From: an uncultured Flavobacteriales bacterium
Lineage (GTDB): Bacteria; Bacteroidota; Bacteroidia; Flavobacteriales_D; Sanyastnellaceae
Assembly (NCBI GenBank): GCA_938082505.1
Contig: CALLLH010000003.1
Coordinates: forward strand, 1-64,000
Direction: 5' to 3'
DNA length: 64,000 nt
Both the position numbers and the translations under genes were made by a program. A model generated the notes under the pieces. That model saw only the letters and a program-made list of their open reading frames with translations, was not told where the DNA came from and ran no database searches. Shown here piece by piece: positions 7,566 through 17,170 of the stretch (its first letter is position 1; every line of letters starts with the position of its first letter).

Positions 7566-8987
7566 TCATACCCGATGGGCCGGGCGCAGGAGGTCGAATA
7601 CGGTCTTGACCGGTGCGAAAGTCCGCGAAGGCACCTCCACGAACAACGTATTCCAGCGGCCCATCGCACCATTCCACAACCCGGGATGCTCCAGGCCGAT
7701 CAGGGGCCTTCCCTGGTGCGATTTGGACACGAGGAAATCCCGGCGGCCGTCCACGAATGCACCCAGGTCATAGGGACGGTCCGATGCGTCGTGCACGGCA
7801 CACACGAGATCGACGGGGTTGAAATGGGTCGCCCCATTGATGCTGTTTCCGATGGTCGGATCCGTGAGGTCCATCTCCGCGGACTCGACGATCTGCGCAC
7901 GAAGCACGCCTTCGTCGTCCCGCAACCAGAACGGTCCTCCTCCCGGTTCTCCCTCGTTTCGCACCATACCCGCTACGAGCAGTGGTCGGTCCAATGCCGA
8001 GCGCAGGGCATGAGCCCCCTGCGGGAAGGGCTCCGAAGGCGATCGGAATCCCCGGTGCAACCACGCCCGTGCAGGCTCCTCACTTCCGGATTCCAAGGCC
8101 CGCATGGCCTCCAATCGTTCTGCATCGAGTTCTGCGGCCAATCCCAACATGGCCCGTCGCCAAGGCAACAGCTCATCGTAAGCGGTCGCGGGGCGAACGT
8201 TGTCGATGTTCTTGATGCTGATCAGTGCACCCGGGTGCAGGTGGGCAAGGTCTCCGAGATTTCTCAGCAGGGCACCATGGCCCCCGGGCCGAAACAAGGG
8301 GGTGCCATCTTCCAGGATGAAGGGCTGGCCGCCGCCATCCACGGCCATGGTGTCCGTGGAAGGGTGCTGCACAGAATCCGATACCGCAACCCCGATTTCA
8401 ATGGCCCAATCGGAAAGCCGCTTCGACCAGACCGCCCTTCCGTCATCAGGCAAGGTGAAGTGCACGGGGGGGGCGCCTGCGTCGGGCAACGTGGCCTTCC
8501 ATTCGCGCATGTGCTCCTCGAAAGCTGTTCTCGGCCCCTCCGGATACAGATGAAAAGGCAATCCTCCCTTGGGCATGGCCGGCAGGCCCAAGCGTTCCAT
8601 GACGGCTTCCCTGCGTTGCTGGGCTGTCTCTGTTGGACCCGTGGCCTCCGCAACAGCCCTGAAAGGGAACTCCTCCCAGCGCGAATCCAACTGCTTGAGG
8701 GCTTCCGGGCTCCCCGTTGCCAAAGCTTTGAACATCCGACTGGCGGCACCACTGGCCGGAACGAGGCGGACGGCGTCGCCCTCCTTGAGTTCAGCGCCAG
8801 AAGCGGACAAGCGGTTCAGCTCCGTTTCAGACAGCGTTACGATCCCCTGCCCTCGTTGGCACGGTCCCTCCGGTGTGCAATGTGATGGCCCCCGGCGCAA
8901 TCGCCCCCATTGCCGAACCAACTCGTCGGCATCGATGCCATGGTCGCGGGCAGCTTGCTGGAATTGGGGCGGTAGCGGGGTCGGCAC
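7566..8987 (-). CDS. DUF4301 family protein
   Basis: A 473-residue protein that I assign to DUF4301, a Bacteroidota family of unknown function with a nucleotidyltransferase-like flavour. Recognisable pieces are RLVPASGAASRMFK (about residue 73-86), MPKGGLPFHLYPEGPRTAFE, the aspartate-rich STDTMAVDGGGQPF, LFRPGGHGALLRNLGDL and ISIKNIDNVRP. The start codon is GTG at 8987; it is supported by a perfect -7 box (TAATTTTG) ending only 4 bases before it. It converges on the cargo-protein gene and shares its terminator. The Hpt gene lies 45 bases upstream on the same strand. Confidence 0.8.
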   Translation of the reverse strand: MPTPLPPQFQQAARDHGIDADELVRQWGRLRRGPSHCTPEGPCQRGQGIVTLSETELNRLSASGAELKEGDAVRLVPASGAASRMFKALATGSPEALKQLDSRWEEFPFRAVAEATGPTETAQQRREAVMERLGLPAMPKGGLPFHLYPEGPRTAFEEHMREWKATLPDAGAPPVHFTLPDDGRAVWSKRLSDWAIEIGVAVSDSVQHPSTDTMAVDGGGQPFILEDGTPLFRPGGHGALLRNLGDLAHLHPGALISIKNIDNVRPATAYDELLPWRRAMLGLAAELDAERLEAMRALESGSEEPARAWLHRGFRSPSEPFPQGAHALRSALDRPLLVAGMVRNEGEPGGGPFWLRDDEGVLRAQIVESAEMDLTDPTIGNSINGATHFNPVDLVCAVHDASDRPYDLGAFVDGRRDFLVSKSHQGRPLIGLEHPGLWNGAMGRWNTLFVEVPSRTFAPVKTVFDLLRPAHRV

Positions 8988-8991
8988 GGCG

Positions 8992-8999
8992 CAAAATTA
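8992..8999 (-). promoter_or_regulatory. -7 box directly before the DUF4301 gene
   Basis: On the minus strand TAATTTTG, a full match to TAnnTTTG, ends 4 bases before the GTG start. The placement predicts a transcript that begins at or beside the start codon. No clear TTG is found 19-21 bases upstream. Confidence 0.5.
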
Positions 9000-9032
9000 C
9001 CGATTCCATGCCCGAGATGCGCTTTGCCTTCT

Positions 9033-9461
9033 TCAGGCCCTGTACATCCTGTGGCCCTGGTCGGACCAATTCCCCTTGGTGCCCAGCCCATTTTCCTGCT
9101 CCGGTTGCGGGGATTGACGGCGGCGGTCCGCGCTCAATGCACCCAGACCGGCGTCCAACAATTGGCGGGCTGAATTCAGCACCATGAGCAGGGTCTGGTC
9201 GTCCTTGCCGGAACGGGACAGGGTCTCGATGAGCAGCACTTTTTCGAGCAAGGCGTGCATGCCCAGCATGCCGATGCTGCTCTTTGCCTTGTGCGCCAAA
9301 GGATGCAGTTCACGCCATCGGCCTTCCTGGCCGAGCCGTTCCATCGCATCGAAGTACTTCGGCACCTCCTCCTCGAACACGTCGAGAATGCGCAGGACCA
9401 TGGCGTCATTGCCCTGGAACACCTGCTGGAGGTAATCGAGTGTATAGTGATGCGTGAACAT
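9033..9461 (-). CDS. Hpt domain phosphotransfer protein
   Basis: A 142-residue cytoplasmic protein with a histidine phosphotransfer domain. The phospho-accepting residue is His57 in LHPLAHKAKSSIGMLGM, close to the family pattern HxxKG/S. Helical stretches before and after it (YTLDYLQQVFQGNDAMVLRI; ALLEKVLLIETLSR) fit the four-helix bundle. No histidine kinase or response regulator is nearby, so it probably relays phosphate for a hybrid kinase encoded elsewhere. The last 25 residues are polar and non-conserved-looking. In-frame ATGs at 9479 and 9554 are alternatives; 9461 is chosen because the family fold begins right after it. Confidence 0.75.
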   Translation of the reverse strand: MFTHHYTLDYLQQVFQGNDAMVLRILDVFEEEVPKYFDAMERLGQEGRWRELHPLAHKAKSSIGMLGMHALLEKVLLIETLSRSGKDDQTLLMVLNSARQLLDAGLGALSADRRRQSPQPEQENGLGTKGNWSDQGHRMYRA

Positions 9462-9526
9462 GGTTGAACCATGGGCCATGGTGGCCCCGTTCCCGCGTCT
9501 ACGCTGATCAGGGGCAAAAGGTTTCC

Positions 9527-9534
9527 GATATTTG
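9527..9534 (+). promoter_or_regulatory. -7-like box before galE
   Basis: GATATTTG, one mismatch from TAnnTTTG, ends 4 bases before the galE ATG. It lies in the short divergent gap between galE and the Hpt gene. Confidence 0.3.
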
Positions 9535-9538
9535 CGCC

Positions 9539-10567
9539 ATGACCGAAACTGCATCTGCCCCCCGCATCATCGTCACCGGTGGAGCAGGCTTCATCGGTTC
9601 CCACACGGTGGTGGCATTGGAAGAAGCGGGCTATGCTCCGGTCATCGTCGACGACCTCCGGAACAGCAGGCCGGAAGTACTCGAAGGACTCGAACGGATT
9701 CTCGGCCACTCGGTTGAATTCCACCGCATCGACTGCGGAGATGTCCAAGCGATGCAAGCGGTGTTCTCTCAACCGGTCCACGGCGTCATCCATTTTGCTG
9801 CGGACAAGGCGGTCGGCGAAAGCGTCGCGCAACCCGAACAGTATTTCTCCAACAACATCGGTTCCACGGCCCGCTTGGCGGGCATGATGCGTGAGCGGGG
9901 GGTGCAGCATCTCGTCTTCAGCTCGTCCTGCACCGTTTACGGTGAAGCCGGCGAACTCCCGGTGGACGAATCGGCACCGATCCAACCGGCCGCATCGCCC
10001 TATGGTTTCACCAAACAGGCCTGCGAGACATTGCTGCGCTACAGCCATCGGGCAGCCGAAGGCGCATTGGGGGTGGCCCTGCTGCGTTATTTCAATCCCA
10101 TTGGAGGCCATCCTACCGCAGAAATCGGAGAACTGCCCCTCGGTACGCCCGCCAACCTGGTGCCCTACCTGACGCAAAGTGTGGCGGGCATCCGATCCGA
10201 GCTCACGGTGTTCGGCTCCGACTATCCCACCCGGGATGGCACCTGCATCCGGGATTACCTGCACGTGTGCGACCTGGCTGAAGCGCATGTGGCCGCATTG
10301 CGCTGGTTGGAGCGGGCCCCCGGCATGCTGGACGTCTTCAACCTGGGCACGGGTGAGGGCAGCAGCGTCAAGGAGGTCATCTCCGCTTTCGAACGTGCCA
10401 CGGGCAAATCGGTGCCCCACCGCTTCGGAGACCGCAGACCGGGCGATGTGACCGCCATTTATGCGAATGCAGAGAAGGCTGCGCAAGTCCTGCAATGGAG
10501 AACCCGCAGGTCCTTGGACGATTGCCTGGCCGACGCGTGGCGGTGGCAGGAAAAACTGAAGGGCTGA
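9539..10567 (+). CDS. galE: UDP-glucose 4-epimerase
   Basis: GalE interconverts UDP-glucose and UDP-galactose (often also the GlcNAc/GalNAc forms), feeding galactose use and surface polysaccharide synthesis. The 342-residue protein is an extended short-chain dehydrogenase: the NAD-binding TGGAGFIGSH is at residues 13-22 and the catalytic Tyr155/Lys159 pair is in SPYGFTKQACE. FNPIGGHP and RDGTCIRDYLHVCDLAEAH are further GalE hallmarks. The start at 9539 gives the usual short lead before the Rossmann motif; the upstream in-frame ATG at 9464 would add 25 unsupported residues and overlap the Hpt gene. It converges with the PAP2-like gene, 4 bases apart. Confidence 0.93.
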   Translation: MTETASAPRIIVTGGAGFIGSHTVVALEEAGYAPVIVDDLRNSRPEVLEGLERILGHSVEFHRIDCGDVQAMQAVFSQPVHGVIHFAADKAVGESVAQPEQYFSNNIGSTARLAGMMRERGVQHLVFSSSCTVYGEAGELPVDESAPIQPAASPYGFTKQACETLLRYSHRAAEGALGVALLRYFNPIGGHPTAEIGELPLGTPANLVPYLTQSVAGIRSELTVFGSDYPTRDGTCIRDYLHVCDLAEAHVAALRWLERAPGMLDVFNLGTGEGSSVKEVISAFERATGKSVPHRFGDRRPGDVTAIYANAEKAAQVLQWRTRRSLDDCLADAWRWQEKLKG

Positions 10568-10571
10568 AGGG

Positions 10572-11186
10572 TCACAGGGGAATCCCCAGTTCAAGCACGG
10601 CCCGGACGCAAGAGAAACCCACAAGGAAGCCGAGCGTCAACTCCGCCGGCGTATGCACACCCAGCCGCATCCGGGACCAACCGACCAATCCAGCCAAGAG
10701 GAACCCCAAGGGCAGGATCGTCTGCATCCCGAGGTCGTGCAGCAGATTGAAGGACCACAGCGCGCCAAGCGCGCCACCTTGGGCCAGAAGGTGCATGCTG
10801 ATTTTGACCCACCGCGTCATGACCATGGCGAGGCCCAATGACAGGATCATGGCCAATACGAGCGCACGCAATTCCATCGGCAGGAACACCCCGGGTCGCG
10901 TCAGGGCATAATAACCAAGGAACTGGTAGAACATCACCACGAGAAAGGGAATGGTGCGCTCGCTGCGCTTCGACACCTCCAGGTCGCTCAGCGCACCCCG
11001 ACGGTGAAGGACAAAGATGGAAAGCGCCGGGGCGACGGCATTGATCAACAGGATCGAAGTCACATAGACCGTCATGCCCAAAGGCAGCTGCAACCAGGGG
11101 TCCACCACCCACAGCACGAGAAAGACCAGCAGCGGTGTCCACAAGGGGTGGAACACGTAGGATACGACGAGGGCCAACCTTTGCAT
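10572..11186 (-). CDS. PAP2-like integral membrane protein
   Basis: A 204-residue, very hydrophobic protein with about six membrane segments. KISMHLLAQGG and SRMRLGVHTPAELTLGFLVG look like weakened versions of the second and third signature motifs of type-2 phosphatidic-acid phosphatases (a His after S, and SRxxxGxH); the first motif is not clear, so catalysis is uncertain. Its start overlaps the rpoN stop by one base (TGATG), suggesting co-translation. Family members act on lipid phosphates such as undecaprenyl or phosphatidyl-glycerol phosphates, but the substrate here is only inference. Confidence 0.65.
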   Translation of the reverse strand: MQRLALVVSYVFHPLWTPLLVFLVLWVVDPWLQLPLGMTVYVTSILLINAVAPALSIFVLHRRGALSDLEVSKRSERTIPFLVVMFYQFLGYYALTRPGVFLPMELRALVLAMILSLGLAMVMTRWVKISMHLLAQGGALGALWSFNLLHDLGMQTILPLGFLLAGLVGWSRMRLGVHTPAELTLGFLVGFSCVRAVLELGIPL

Positions 11187-12640
11187 CAGAGCTCCTTGCG
11201 CAACCTGGCCACGGATATGCCCAACTGCTCCCGGTATTTCGCCACAGTCCTCCGCGCAATCCGATAGCCCTTCTCCTGCAGGACCTGCATCAATTTCTCA
11301 TCGCTCAATGGCTTCCGCTTGTCTTCTGCTTCGACTGCCTCCTCCAGTATTTTCTTCACCTCGCGCGTCGAAACCTCCTCCCCGCTGTCCGTGGCCAGGG
11401 ATTCGCTGAACAGGGTCTTGAGAAGAAAGGTGCCATAGGGGGTCTGCACGTACTTGGAGTTTGCCACGCGGGACACGGTGCTGATGTCCATGTTGATGCG
11501 CTCAGCTACATCCTTCAGGATCATAGGCTTGAGGTCGGTTTCATCGCCCGACAGGAAGTAAGCCTCCTGGATCTGCATGATGGCCTGCATGGTCACGCGC
11601 AGGGTGTTTTGCCGCTGCTTGATGGCATCGATGAACCATTTCGCAGCATCCACCTTTCGCTTGACGAAGGTGATGGCTTCCTTCTGGGAACGGTCGGGAT
11701 CCTTGGCCACGGCATAGCCTTCCATCATGTCCCGGTATTCATTGGAAACCCGCAGCTCGGGGGCATTGCGGCCGTTGATCTGGAGTCGCAACTCATCCCC
11801 TTCGACGGTGACCTGGAAATCCGGCACCACGGCCTGGATGTGACGCGCATTGTCGCTCCCGGAATTTCCGGGTTTGGGATTCAATCGGGTAATCTCGGCC
11901 ATGGCGTCCCTCAATGCATCCTCCGTCGTCTCCAACCGTGCCACCAACTTGTCGTAGTGCTTTTTCGTGAAGGCTTCGAACTGCTCCTCCAGAATGCGGC
12001 GTGCCAGGTCCAGGGCTGCATGGCCGCCTCCACCACTTGATTCCCGCCTGCGGTCCACCTGAAGGAGCAGGCACTCCCGCAAATCCCTCGCGCCTACCCC
12101 GGCCGGTTCCAGTTGCTGAACGATTTCGAGGACGGTGGCCAATTCCGCTTCCGCGACCTCCAACCCCTGTCCAAAAGCGAGGTCGGAAGAAATGGCATAC
12201 AGATCCCGGCGCAGATAGCCCGCCTCGTCCAGGTTGCCGATCAGGAATGTGGCCAGCAGCCGTTGCCGGTCACTGACCGGCCGGAGTCCCACCTGGGCTG
12301 CCAACCTTTCCGAGAAAGTCTCCCCTGATCCGAAGGCGGTTTCGCGGTCCTCTTGCTCGGCGTGGTTGTTCACCGCATAGCGGTAGCCCGGTGTCGGATC
12401 ATCCAGATAGGCATCGAAATCAAAGTCATCCCGCGACTCACCGCGGTCATCATCCAGACCGGCAGCGCCGTCGAACTCTTCCTCTTCCTCACGCCCTTCC
12501 TCGAGGGCAGGGTTGGCCTCCAACTCTTCCTTGATGCGCGCCTCCAGTTCCAACGTCGGAACCTGCAACAGCTTCATGAGCTGAATCTGTTGCGGACTCA
12601 GCTTCTGTTGCAGCTTCTGTTGGAGGCTTTGCTTCAGCAT
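11186..12640 (-). CDS. rpoN: RNA polymerase sigma-54 factor
   Basis: Sigma-54 directs RNA polymerase to -24/-12 promoters and needs an enhancer-binding ATPase to open them. The 484-residue protein has region I at the N-terminus (QSLQQKLQQKLSPQQIQLMKLLQ), an acidic Glu/Asp-rich region II (about residues 48-85), the core-binding domain, and the C-terminal DNA-binding domain with the RpoN box ARRTVAKYREQLGIS (from about residue 462). No enhancer-binding regulator is in this window. It is followed by the PAP2-like gene in overlap; asnS lies 37 bases upstream on the same strand. Confidence 0.95.
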   Translation of the reverse strand: MLKQSLQQKLQQKLSPQQIQLMKLLQVPTLELEARIKEELEANPALEEGREEEEEFDGAAGLDDDRGESRDDFDFDAYLDDPTPGYRYAVNNHAEQEDRETAFGSGETFSERLAAQVGLRPVSDRQRLLATFLIGNLDEAGYLRRDLYAISSDLAFGQGLEVAEAELATVLEIVQQLEPAGVGARDLRECLLLQVDRRRESSGGGGHAALDLARRILEEQFEAFTKKHYDKLVARLETTEDALRDAMAEITRLNPKPGNSGSDNARHIQAVVPDFQVTVEGDELRLQINGRNAPELRVSNEYRDMMEGYAVAKDPDRSQKEAITFVKRKVDAAKWFIDAIKQRQNTLRVTMQAIMQIQEAYFLSGDETDLKPMILKDVAERINMDISTVSRVANSKYVQTPYGTFLLKTLFSESLATDSGEEVSTREVKKILEEAVEAEDKRKPLSDEKLMQVLQEKGYRIARRTVAKYREQLGISVARLRKEL

Positions 12641-12677
12641 GACCTCAATATAACGCCGGAGCCGGCCGGGTTCGCAT

Positions 12678-14141
12678 TCAGAATTCCGCGTTCTGCGGCG
12701 TTCGAGGGAACGGAATCACATCGCGGATGTTGGTCATGCCCGTGGCAAACATCACGAGCCGCTCGAAACCGAGCCCGAAGCCCGCGTGCGGCGCGGTACC
12801 GAAACGGCGCGTATCGAGGTACCACCATACATGGTCCTCAGGGATGTTGAAGTCCGCGCACTTCTGCTGCAGGACCTCCAGACGTTCCTCCCGCTGGCTG
12901 CCCCCCACGAGTTCGCCGATGCCCGGGACCAGCACGTCCATGGCGGCCACGGTCTTTCCATCGTCGTTGGACCGCATGTAGAAGGCCTTGATGGTGGCCG
13001 GATAGTCGGTCAGGATGACGGGTTGCTTGAAGTGCTTTTCCACCAGCCAACGCTCGTGCTCACTCTGCAGGTCGACGCCCCATTCCACCGGGTACTTGAA
13101 CTTCTTCTTCTTGAAGGGCTTGGAATTGCGCAGCAAGTCAATTGCCTCGGTGTAGGTGATGCGGATGAAGGGGTTCTCCGTGACGAAACGCAGGCGCTCG
13201 ATCAGCCCCATGTCGTTGCGCTGGTCCTGAGGAAGCTGTTTCTCCGCCTCGGCCTCACGCTTGGCCAGGAATTCGAGCTCCGGCTGATAGCGATCAAGGA
13301 TCCTGGTCAGGACGAAGCGGAGACAATCCTCGGCGAGGTCCATGTTGTCGGTGAGGTCGTTGAAGGCCACCTCGGGCTCGATCATCCAGAATTCGGCGAG
13401 GTGGCGGGAAGTGTTGCTGTTCTCGGCCCGGAACGTGGGGCCGAAGGTGTAGACCTTGCCGAGCGCCATGGCTCCGAGTTCTGCCTCGAGCTGGCCGCTG
13501 ACGGTGAGGTTGGCTGTCTTGCCGAAGAAGTCCTGGCTGTGGTCCACAGCCCCTTCATCCGTCTTCGGCACATTGTCGAGGTCCAGGGTCGTCACCTGAA
13601 ACATCTCCCCGGCCCCCTCTGCATCACTGCCCGTGATGATGGGCGTATGCAGCATGTGGAATCCAGCCTGGTCGAAGTACTCGTGGATGGCGAACTGAAG
13701 GCCGTGACGCAGTCGGAACACCGCATTGAATGTGCTCGTGCGGAAACGCAAGTGTGCCTTTTCCCTGAGGAACTCCATCGTGTGGCGCTTCATCTGGATC
13801 GGATAGACATCGGGATCTGCATCGCCGAGCACCTCCAGCTCCCTGACCTCCACCTCTGTGGCCTGGCCTTTGCCCTGGCTTTCCACAAGCGTGCCGACCG
13901 CCCGGATCGCAGCTCCTGTCGTCAACCGCTTCAACAAGGCCTCGCTGCTGCCCTCGCGGTCCACCACCAATTGTAGGTTGGCCAGGCTGGATCCATCATT
14001 GATGGAGAGGAACTGGTCGTTGCGGAAGGTGCGGACCCAGCCGCATACCGTCACTTCCTGCCCCGCAAGGGACGTGTCGAGCAATTGGGAAATCGTGTGG
14101 CGCTTCACGGTGTCGCGATTTGTGGAAAAGGGGTCAATCAA
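12678..14141 (-). CDS. asnS: asparaginyl-tRNA synthetase
   Basis: A class IIb aminoacyl-tRNA synthetase charging tRNA-Asn, 487 residues. The N-terminal anticodon-binding OB fold includes [20 protein letters not shown]. The class II core shows [17 protein letters not shown], motif 2 around [20 protein letters not shown], and motif 3 near the C-terminus, [16 protein letters not shown]. The lengthy insertion with [20 protein letters not shown] is usual for bacterial AsnRS. It sits between rpoN and the LolD-type ATPase on the minus strand, with 44 bases to the latter. An ATG at 14108-14111 does not exist; the chosen start gives a 13-residue lead before RHTISQLL. Confidence 0.94.
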   Translation of the reverse strand: MIDPFSTNRDTVKRHTISQLLDTSLAGQEVTVCGWVRTFRNDQFLSINDGSSLANLQLVVDREGSSEALLKRLTTGAAIRAVGTLVESQGKGQATEVEVRELEVLGDADPDVYPIQMKRHTMEFLREKAHLRFRTSTFNAVFRLRHGLQFAIHEYFDQAGFHMLHTPIITGSDAEGAGEMFQVTTLDLDNVPKTDEGAVDHSQDFFGKTANLTVSGQLEAELGAMALGKVYTFGPTFRAENSNTSRHLAEFWMIEPEVAFNDLTDNMDLAEDCLRFVLTRILDRYQPELEFLAKREAEAEKQLPQDQRNDMGLIERLRFVTENPFIRITYTEAIDLLRNSKPFKKKKFKYPVEWGVDLQSEHERWLVEKHFKQPVILTDYPATIKAFYMRSNDDGKTVAAMDVLVPGIGELVGGSQREERLEVLQQKCADFNIPEDHVWWYLDTRRFGTAPHAGFGLGFERLVMFATGMTNIRDVIPFPRTPQNAEF

Positions 14142-14185
14142 AGCGCTTCCGCGCGCGGCGGAACGCAGTGCAAAGATGGGTCGAT

Positions 14186-14884
14186 TCAGGCCTTGATGGG
14201 TCGTTGGACATCGTCACTCGACACAACCCCATCCCGCAGCCGGACCACCCTGTGGGCATGGGCCGCTATGTCCTCCTCGTGGGTCACGACGATCACCGTA
14301 TTTCCCGCGGCATGGATCTCTTCGAACAATGCCATGATCTCGACCGACGTCTTGGTGTCCAGGTTGCCGGTGGGCTCATCCGCGAGCAAAAGGTCAGGCC
14401 TGTTGACAAGCGCACGGGCGACGGCCACCCGCTGGCGCTGACCTCCGGAGAGCTCGTTGGGCCTGTGGTCCATCCGATCGCCGAGGCCCACCTGTCCGAG
14501 CACTTCTTCCGCACGCGCCGTTCGTTCGGCCCGTCCCATTCCTGCATACACCATGGGCAGGGCCACATTCTCCAATGCGGTGTACCTCGGCATCAGGTTG
14601 AACGTTTGGAAAACGAACCCGATGCGCCGGTTCCTTATATCGGCCAACGCATCATCATCCAGGGTGCCGACATCTTCTCCAGCCAAGTGGTATCGGCCCG
14701 AAGTTGGCGTGTCCAAGCAACCCAACATGTTCATCAGCGTTGATTTACCGGAACCTGAAGGCCCCATCAATGCGGTGTACTCCCCCTGTTCGATCAGCAA
14801 TGAAAGCCCCCTCAGCGCATGCACCTGTTGTTGGCCTACCTGGTAGGTCTTCCAAACCTCATTCACCTGGATCAGGGTCGACAT
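14186..14884 (-). CDS. LolD/MacB-type ABC transporter ATP-binding protein
   Basis: A 232-residue ATPase with Walker [13 protein letters not shown], the diagnostic [18 protein letters not shown] and [18 protein letters not shown] of the LolD/MacB/FtsE group, the signature [16 protein letters not shown], and Walker [13 protein letters not shown]. Proteins of this group power lipoprotein release, macrolide/peptide export or related mechanotransmission with a MacB- or LolCE-like permease, which is not adjacent here. Lipoprotein sorting is plausible given the lipoprotein genes nearby, but I cannot tell it from a MacB role. The start is supported by a -7-like box 4 bases upstream. Confidence 0.88.
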   Translation of the reverse strand: MSTLIQVNEVWKTYQVGQQQVHALRGLSLLIEQGEYTALMGPSGSGKSTLMNMLGCLDTPTSGRYHLAGEDVGTLDDDALADIRNRRIGFVFQTFNLMPRYTALENVALPMVYAGMGRAERTARAEEVLGQVGLGDRMDHRPNELSGGQRQRVAVARALVNRPDLLLADEPTGNLDTKTSVEIMALFEEIHAAGNTVIVVTHEEDIAAHAHRVVRLRDGVVSSDDVQRPIKA

Positions 14885-14888
14885 GCTT

Positions 14889-14896
14889 CGAAGTTA
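14889..14896 (-). promoter_or_regulatory. -7-like box before the LolD-type gene
   Basis: On the minus strand TAACTTCG ends 4 bases before the ATG at 14884. It follows the TAnnTTCG form seen before several other genes here. Confidence 0.45.
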
Positions 14897-15009
14897 GGCG
14901 GCAATACCGGTATGATGGAATCGCCCCGGGCGCATCAGAAACCCCACCGCAGGACCATTCCTGCCTATTTTGGCCTTTGAACGTCTCCTTTGGAAATACC
15001 AAATCCTGC

Positions 15010-17154
15010 ATGAAACGCCGCACTTTATTGCTGTTCTCCATGATCATGATGGGCCTTGTCCTCCCGGCCCAGGTTACCGTGGTCAGTGGATTGACTCCTG
15101 AGCAATACGTCAACGACGTCCTGCTCGGAGCCGGTGTCGAGGCCACCAACATCCAATACACGGGAAGCCCGTTGCAGATCGGTTCGATTTCCGGATTCGA
15201 CCTGGATGAGTTTCCCATCGCCGAAGGCCTGATCCTGAGCACGGAAGTGGCTTCCAATCCTGCCAACCTCCAAGGCAATTGTCTGGAAGACATGGTGGAC
15301 GATGGACAGCAAGTCTCCGGGGATCCGGACCTGCTGGACATCGCCAACAGCGTGCCCCCACTCATCGGACAGAACTTCAATGTGAGTAGCGTCAACGACT
15401 TGTGCATCATTGAGTTCGACTTTGAAGCCACCGGCGACTCCATCTCCTTCAGCTATGTATTCGGCTCGGATGAGTACCTCGAATGGGTCAATTCCGCCTT
15501 CAATGACATCTTCGGTTTCTTCCTGAGTGGACCGGGCATTGATGGCCCCTACCTGGATGGTGCCGTCAACCTCGCAGAGGTGCCCGGCTCGGACCCCCAG
15601 TTGCCCATCACCATCAGTTCGGTCAACAACCTGATCAACGGTGAGTTCTACATCAACAATCCGGGCAACGACATTATTTGCCAGGACGGTTACACGGTCA
15701 AGCTCGAGGCGAAGAGTGCGGTCATCTGCGGCGAGGTGTACCACATCCGACTGGCCATCGCGGACGGCACGGATACCTCCCTGGAGTCCATCGTGATCCT
15801 GGAGGCGGGCTCTTTCGAGTCGAACGGCGCCAACATCGAAGCCTCGGCCAGTATTGGCGATGCTCCAGTATTCCTCGGGGATACCGTTGTCGTAGAAGGA
15901 TGCAATGAGGCGGCATTCACGGTCATCCGACCGGTCACCACTTTCCAGGACACCCTGGAGCTGTTCATATCGGGCACGGCAGAGGAAGGAGTGGATTTCG
16001 CGGTCATCGATACGGCCATCATCATGGAGGTCGGACAGAGTGAACAGCAAATTCCACTCATCGTCCTGAACGACAACATCGCAGAAGGGGCCGAAACCGT
16101 CACCCTCCAATACCTCTATGTGAACCTCTGCGGGGACACCTCCCTTGTGGGGGCCACCCTGGTCATCCAGGATCCCGAACCCCTCGTGGTGCAGGTCCCC
16201 GATGAAGTCGCGCTGTGCCCACCGGTCAACATCAACGCCACGGTCACCCAAGGCTATGACCCCTTCAGCTACAATTGGAGTACCGGCGACACCACCTCCG
16301 GAATCAACTATACGGGAACGGATCCCACCATGATCACCTTGACGGTCATGGACGTGTGTGGCGACTCGATCATCATTCCCATTGACCTGGTCAATCCAAC
16401 GCCCCTGAACGTGGAAATCCTGCAGCTCAATGACCCCTATTGTCCGGGGGACCCCGTATCGCTTGGGACCCAGGTCATTTCCGGCAGCGGAACAGTCGAT
16501 TGGGGTTGGTCGCCGAATGTCGACAGCTCCGACGGTGGCTCGGCGGATGTCAGCCCGAACACCGATACGGAGTATACGGTCAGCGCCGAAGACGCCTGTG
16601 GACAGACCGACGAAGCCATCTGGGTGGTGGAGGTGCCCAATTACGACCCCATCGTGAGCGAGGATGTGACTTTCTGCCTTTACCAGACCGGAGTGCTGGG
16701 GGTGGATGGCGGCAGTTTGTTCTACACCTTTTCAGGACTCGACGGCGTGCCCCTGAGCCAGGAAACGGATTCCACCGTGGTCTTCACGAACGGAACGGGC
16801 AGCATGTACGTCGGGGGAGGCAATACGACCACGACCGTGGTCATCACCGACGAATGTGGCACCAGCATCAATGTGGAAGTCACCTCGGAAGCCTGCGAGA
16901 CCATCATCCCGAACATCTTCACGCCCAACAACGACGGCGAGAATGACCGTTTCGTCATCGAGGGCATCGAAGGCTATCCGGGCAGCAGCATCCAGGTGTT
17001 CAACCGATGGGGAGGAGAGGTATTCTCCGATGTGGACTACGATTCCACATGGGACGCCGAAGGCTGTTCGGACGGCACGTACTACTACGTCTTCGACCGC
17101 AGCGATGGAACCCGCTTTCGCGGGAGCATCCAGATCTTGAGAGAGCGTCAATAA
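15010..17154 (+). CDS. large secreted protein, choice-of-anchor L and gliding-type C-terminal domain
   Basis: A 714-residue exported protein starting with a signal peptide (RRTLLLFSMIMMGLVLPAQ). Residues about 25-270 look like the choice-of-anchor L domain: GSPLQIGSISGFD, SFSYVFGSDEYLEWV and NDIFGFFLSGPGI. Then come Ig-like or PKD-like beta modules rich in Thr/Val/Asp, and residues about 632-714 form the gliding-motility (CHU_C, type B) sorting domain: IIPNIFTPNNDGENDRF, IQVFNRWGGEVF, CSDGTYYYVF. Such proteins are exported by type IX secretion and act as adhesins or surface-layer components. It is preceded by a divergent gap shared with the LolD-type gene and converges with gpmI. In-frame codons upstream of 15010 overlap that other gene and lack a signal peptide. 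Confidence 0.9.
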   Translation: MKRRTLLLFSMIMMGLVLPAQVTVVSGLTPEQYVNDVLLGAGVEATNIQYTGSPLQIGSISGFDLDEFPIAEGLILSTEVASNPANLQGNCLEDMVDDGQQVSGDPDLLDIANSVPPLIGQNFNVSSVNDLCIIEFDFEATGDSISFSYVFGSDEYLEWVNSAFNDIFGFFLSGPGIDGPYLDGAVNLAEVPGSDPQLPITISSVNNLINGEFYINNPGNDIICQDGYTVKLEAKSAVICGEVYHIRLAIADGTDTSLESIVILEAGSFESNGANIEASASIGDAPVFLGDTVVVEGCNEAAFTVIRPVTTFQDTLELFISGTAEEGVDFAVIDTAIIMEVGQSEQQIPLIVLNDNIAEGAETVTLQYLYVNLCGDTSLVGATLVIQDPEPLVVQVPDEVALCPPVNINATVTQGYDPFSYNWSTGDTTSGINYTGTDPTMITLTVMDVCGDSIIIPIDLVNPTPLNVEILQLNDPYCPGDPVSLGTQVISGSGTVDWGWSPNVDSSDGGSADVSPNTDTEYTVSAEDACGQTDEAIWVVEVPNYDPIVSEDVTFCLYQTGVLGVDGGSLFYTFSGLDGVPLSQETDSTVVFTNGTGSMYVGGGNTTTTVVITDECGTSINVEVTSEACETIIPNIFTPNNDGENDRFVIEGIEGYPGSSIQVFNRWGGEVFSDVDYDSTWDAEGCSDGTYYYVFDRSDGTRFRGSIQILRERQ

Positions 17155-17170
17155 AAGGGCCTGCCCGAGG

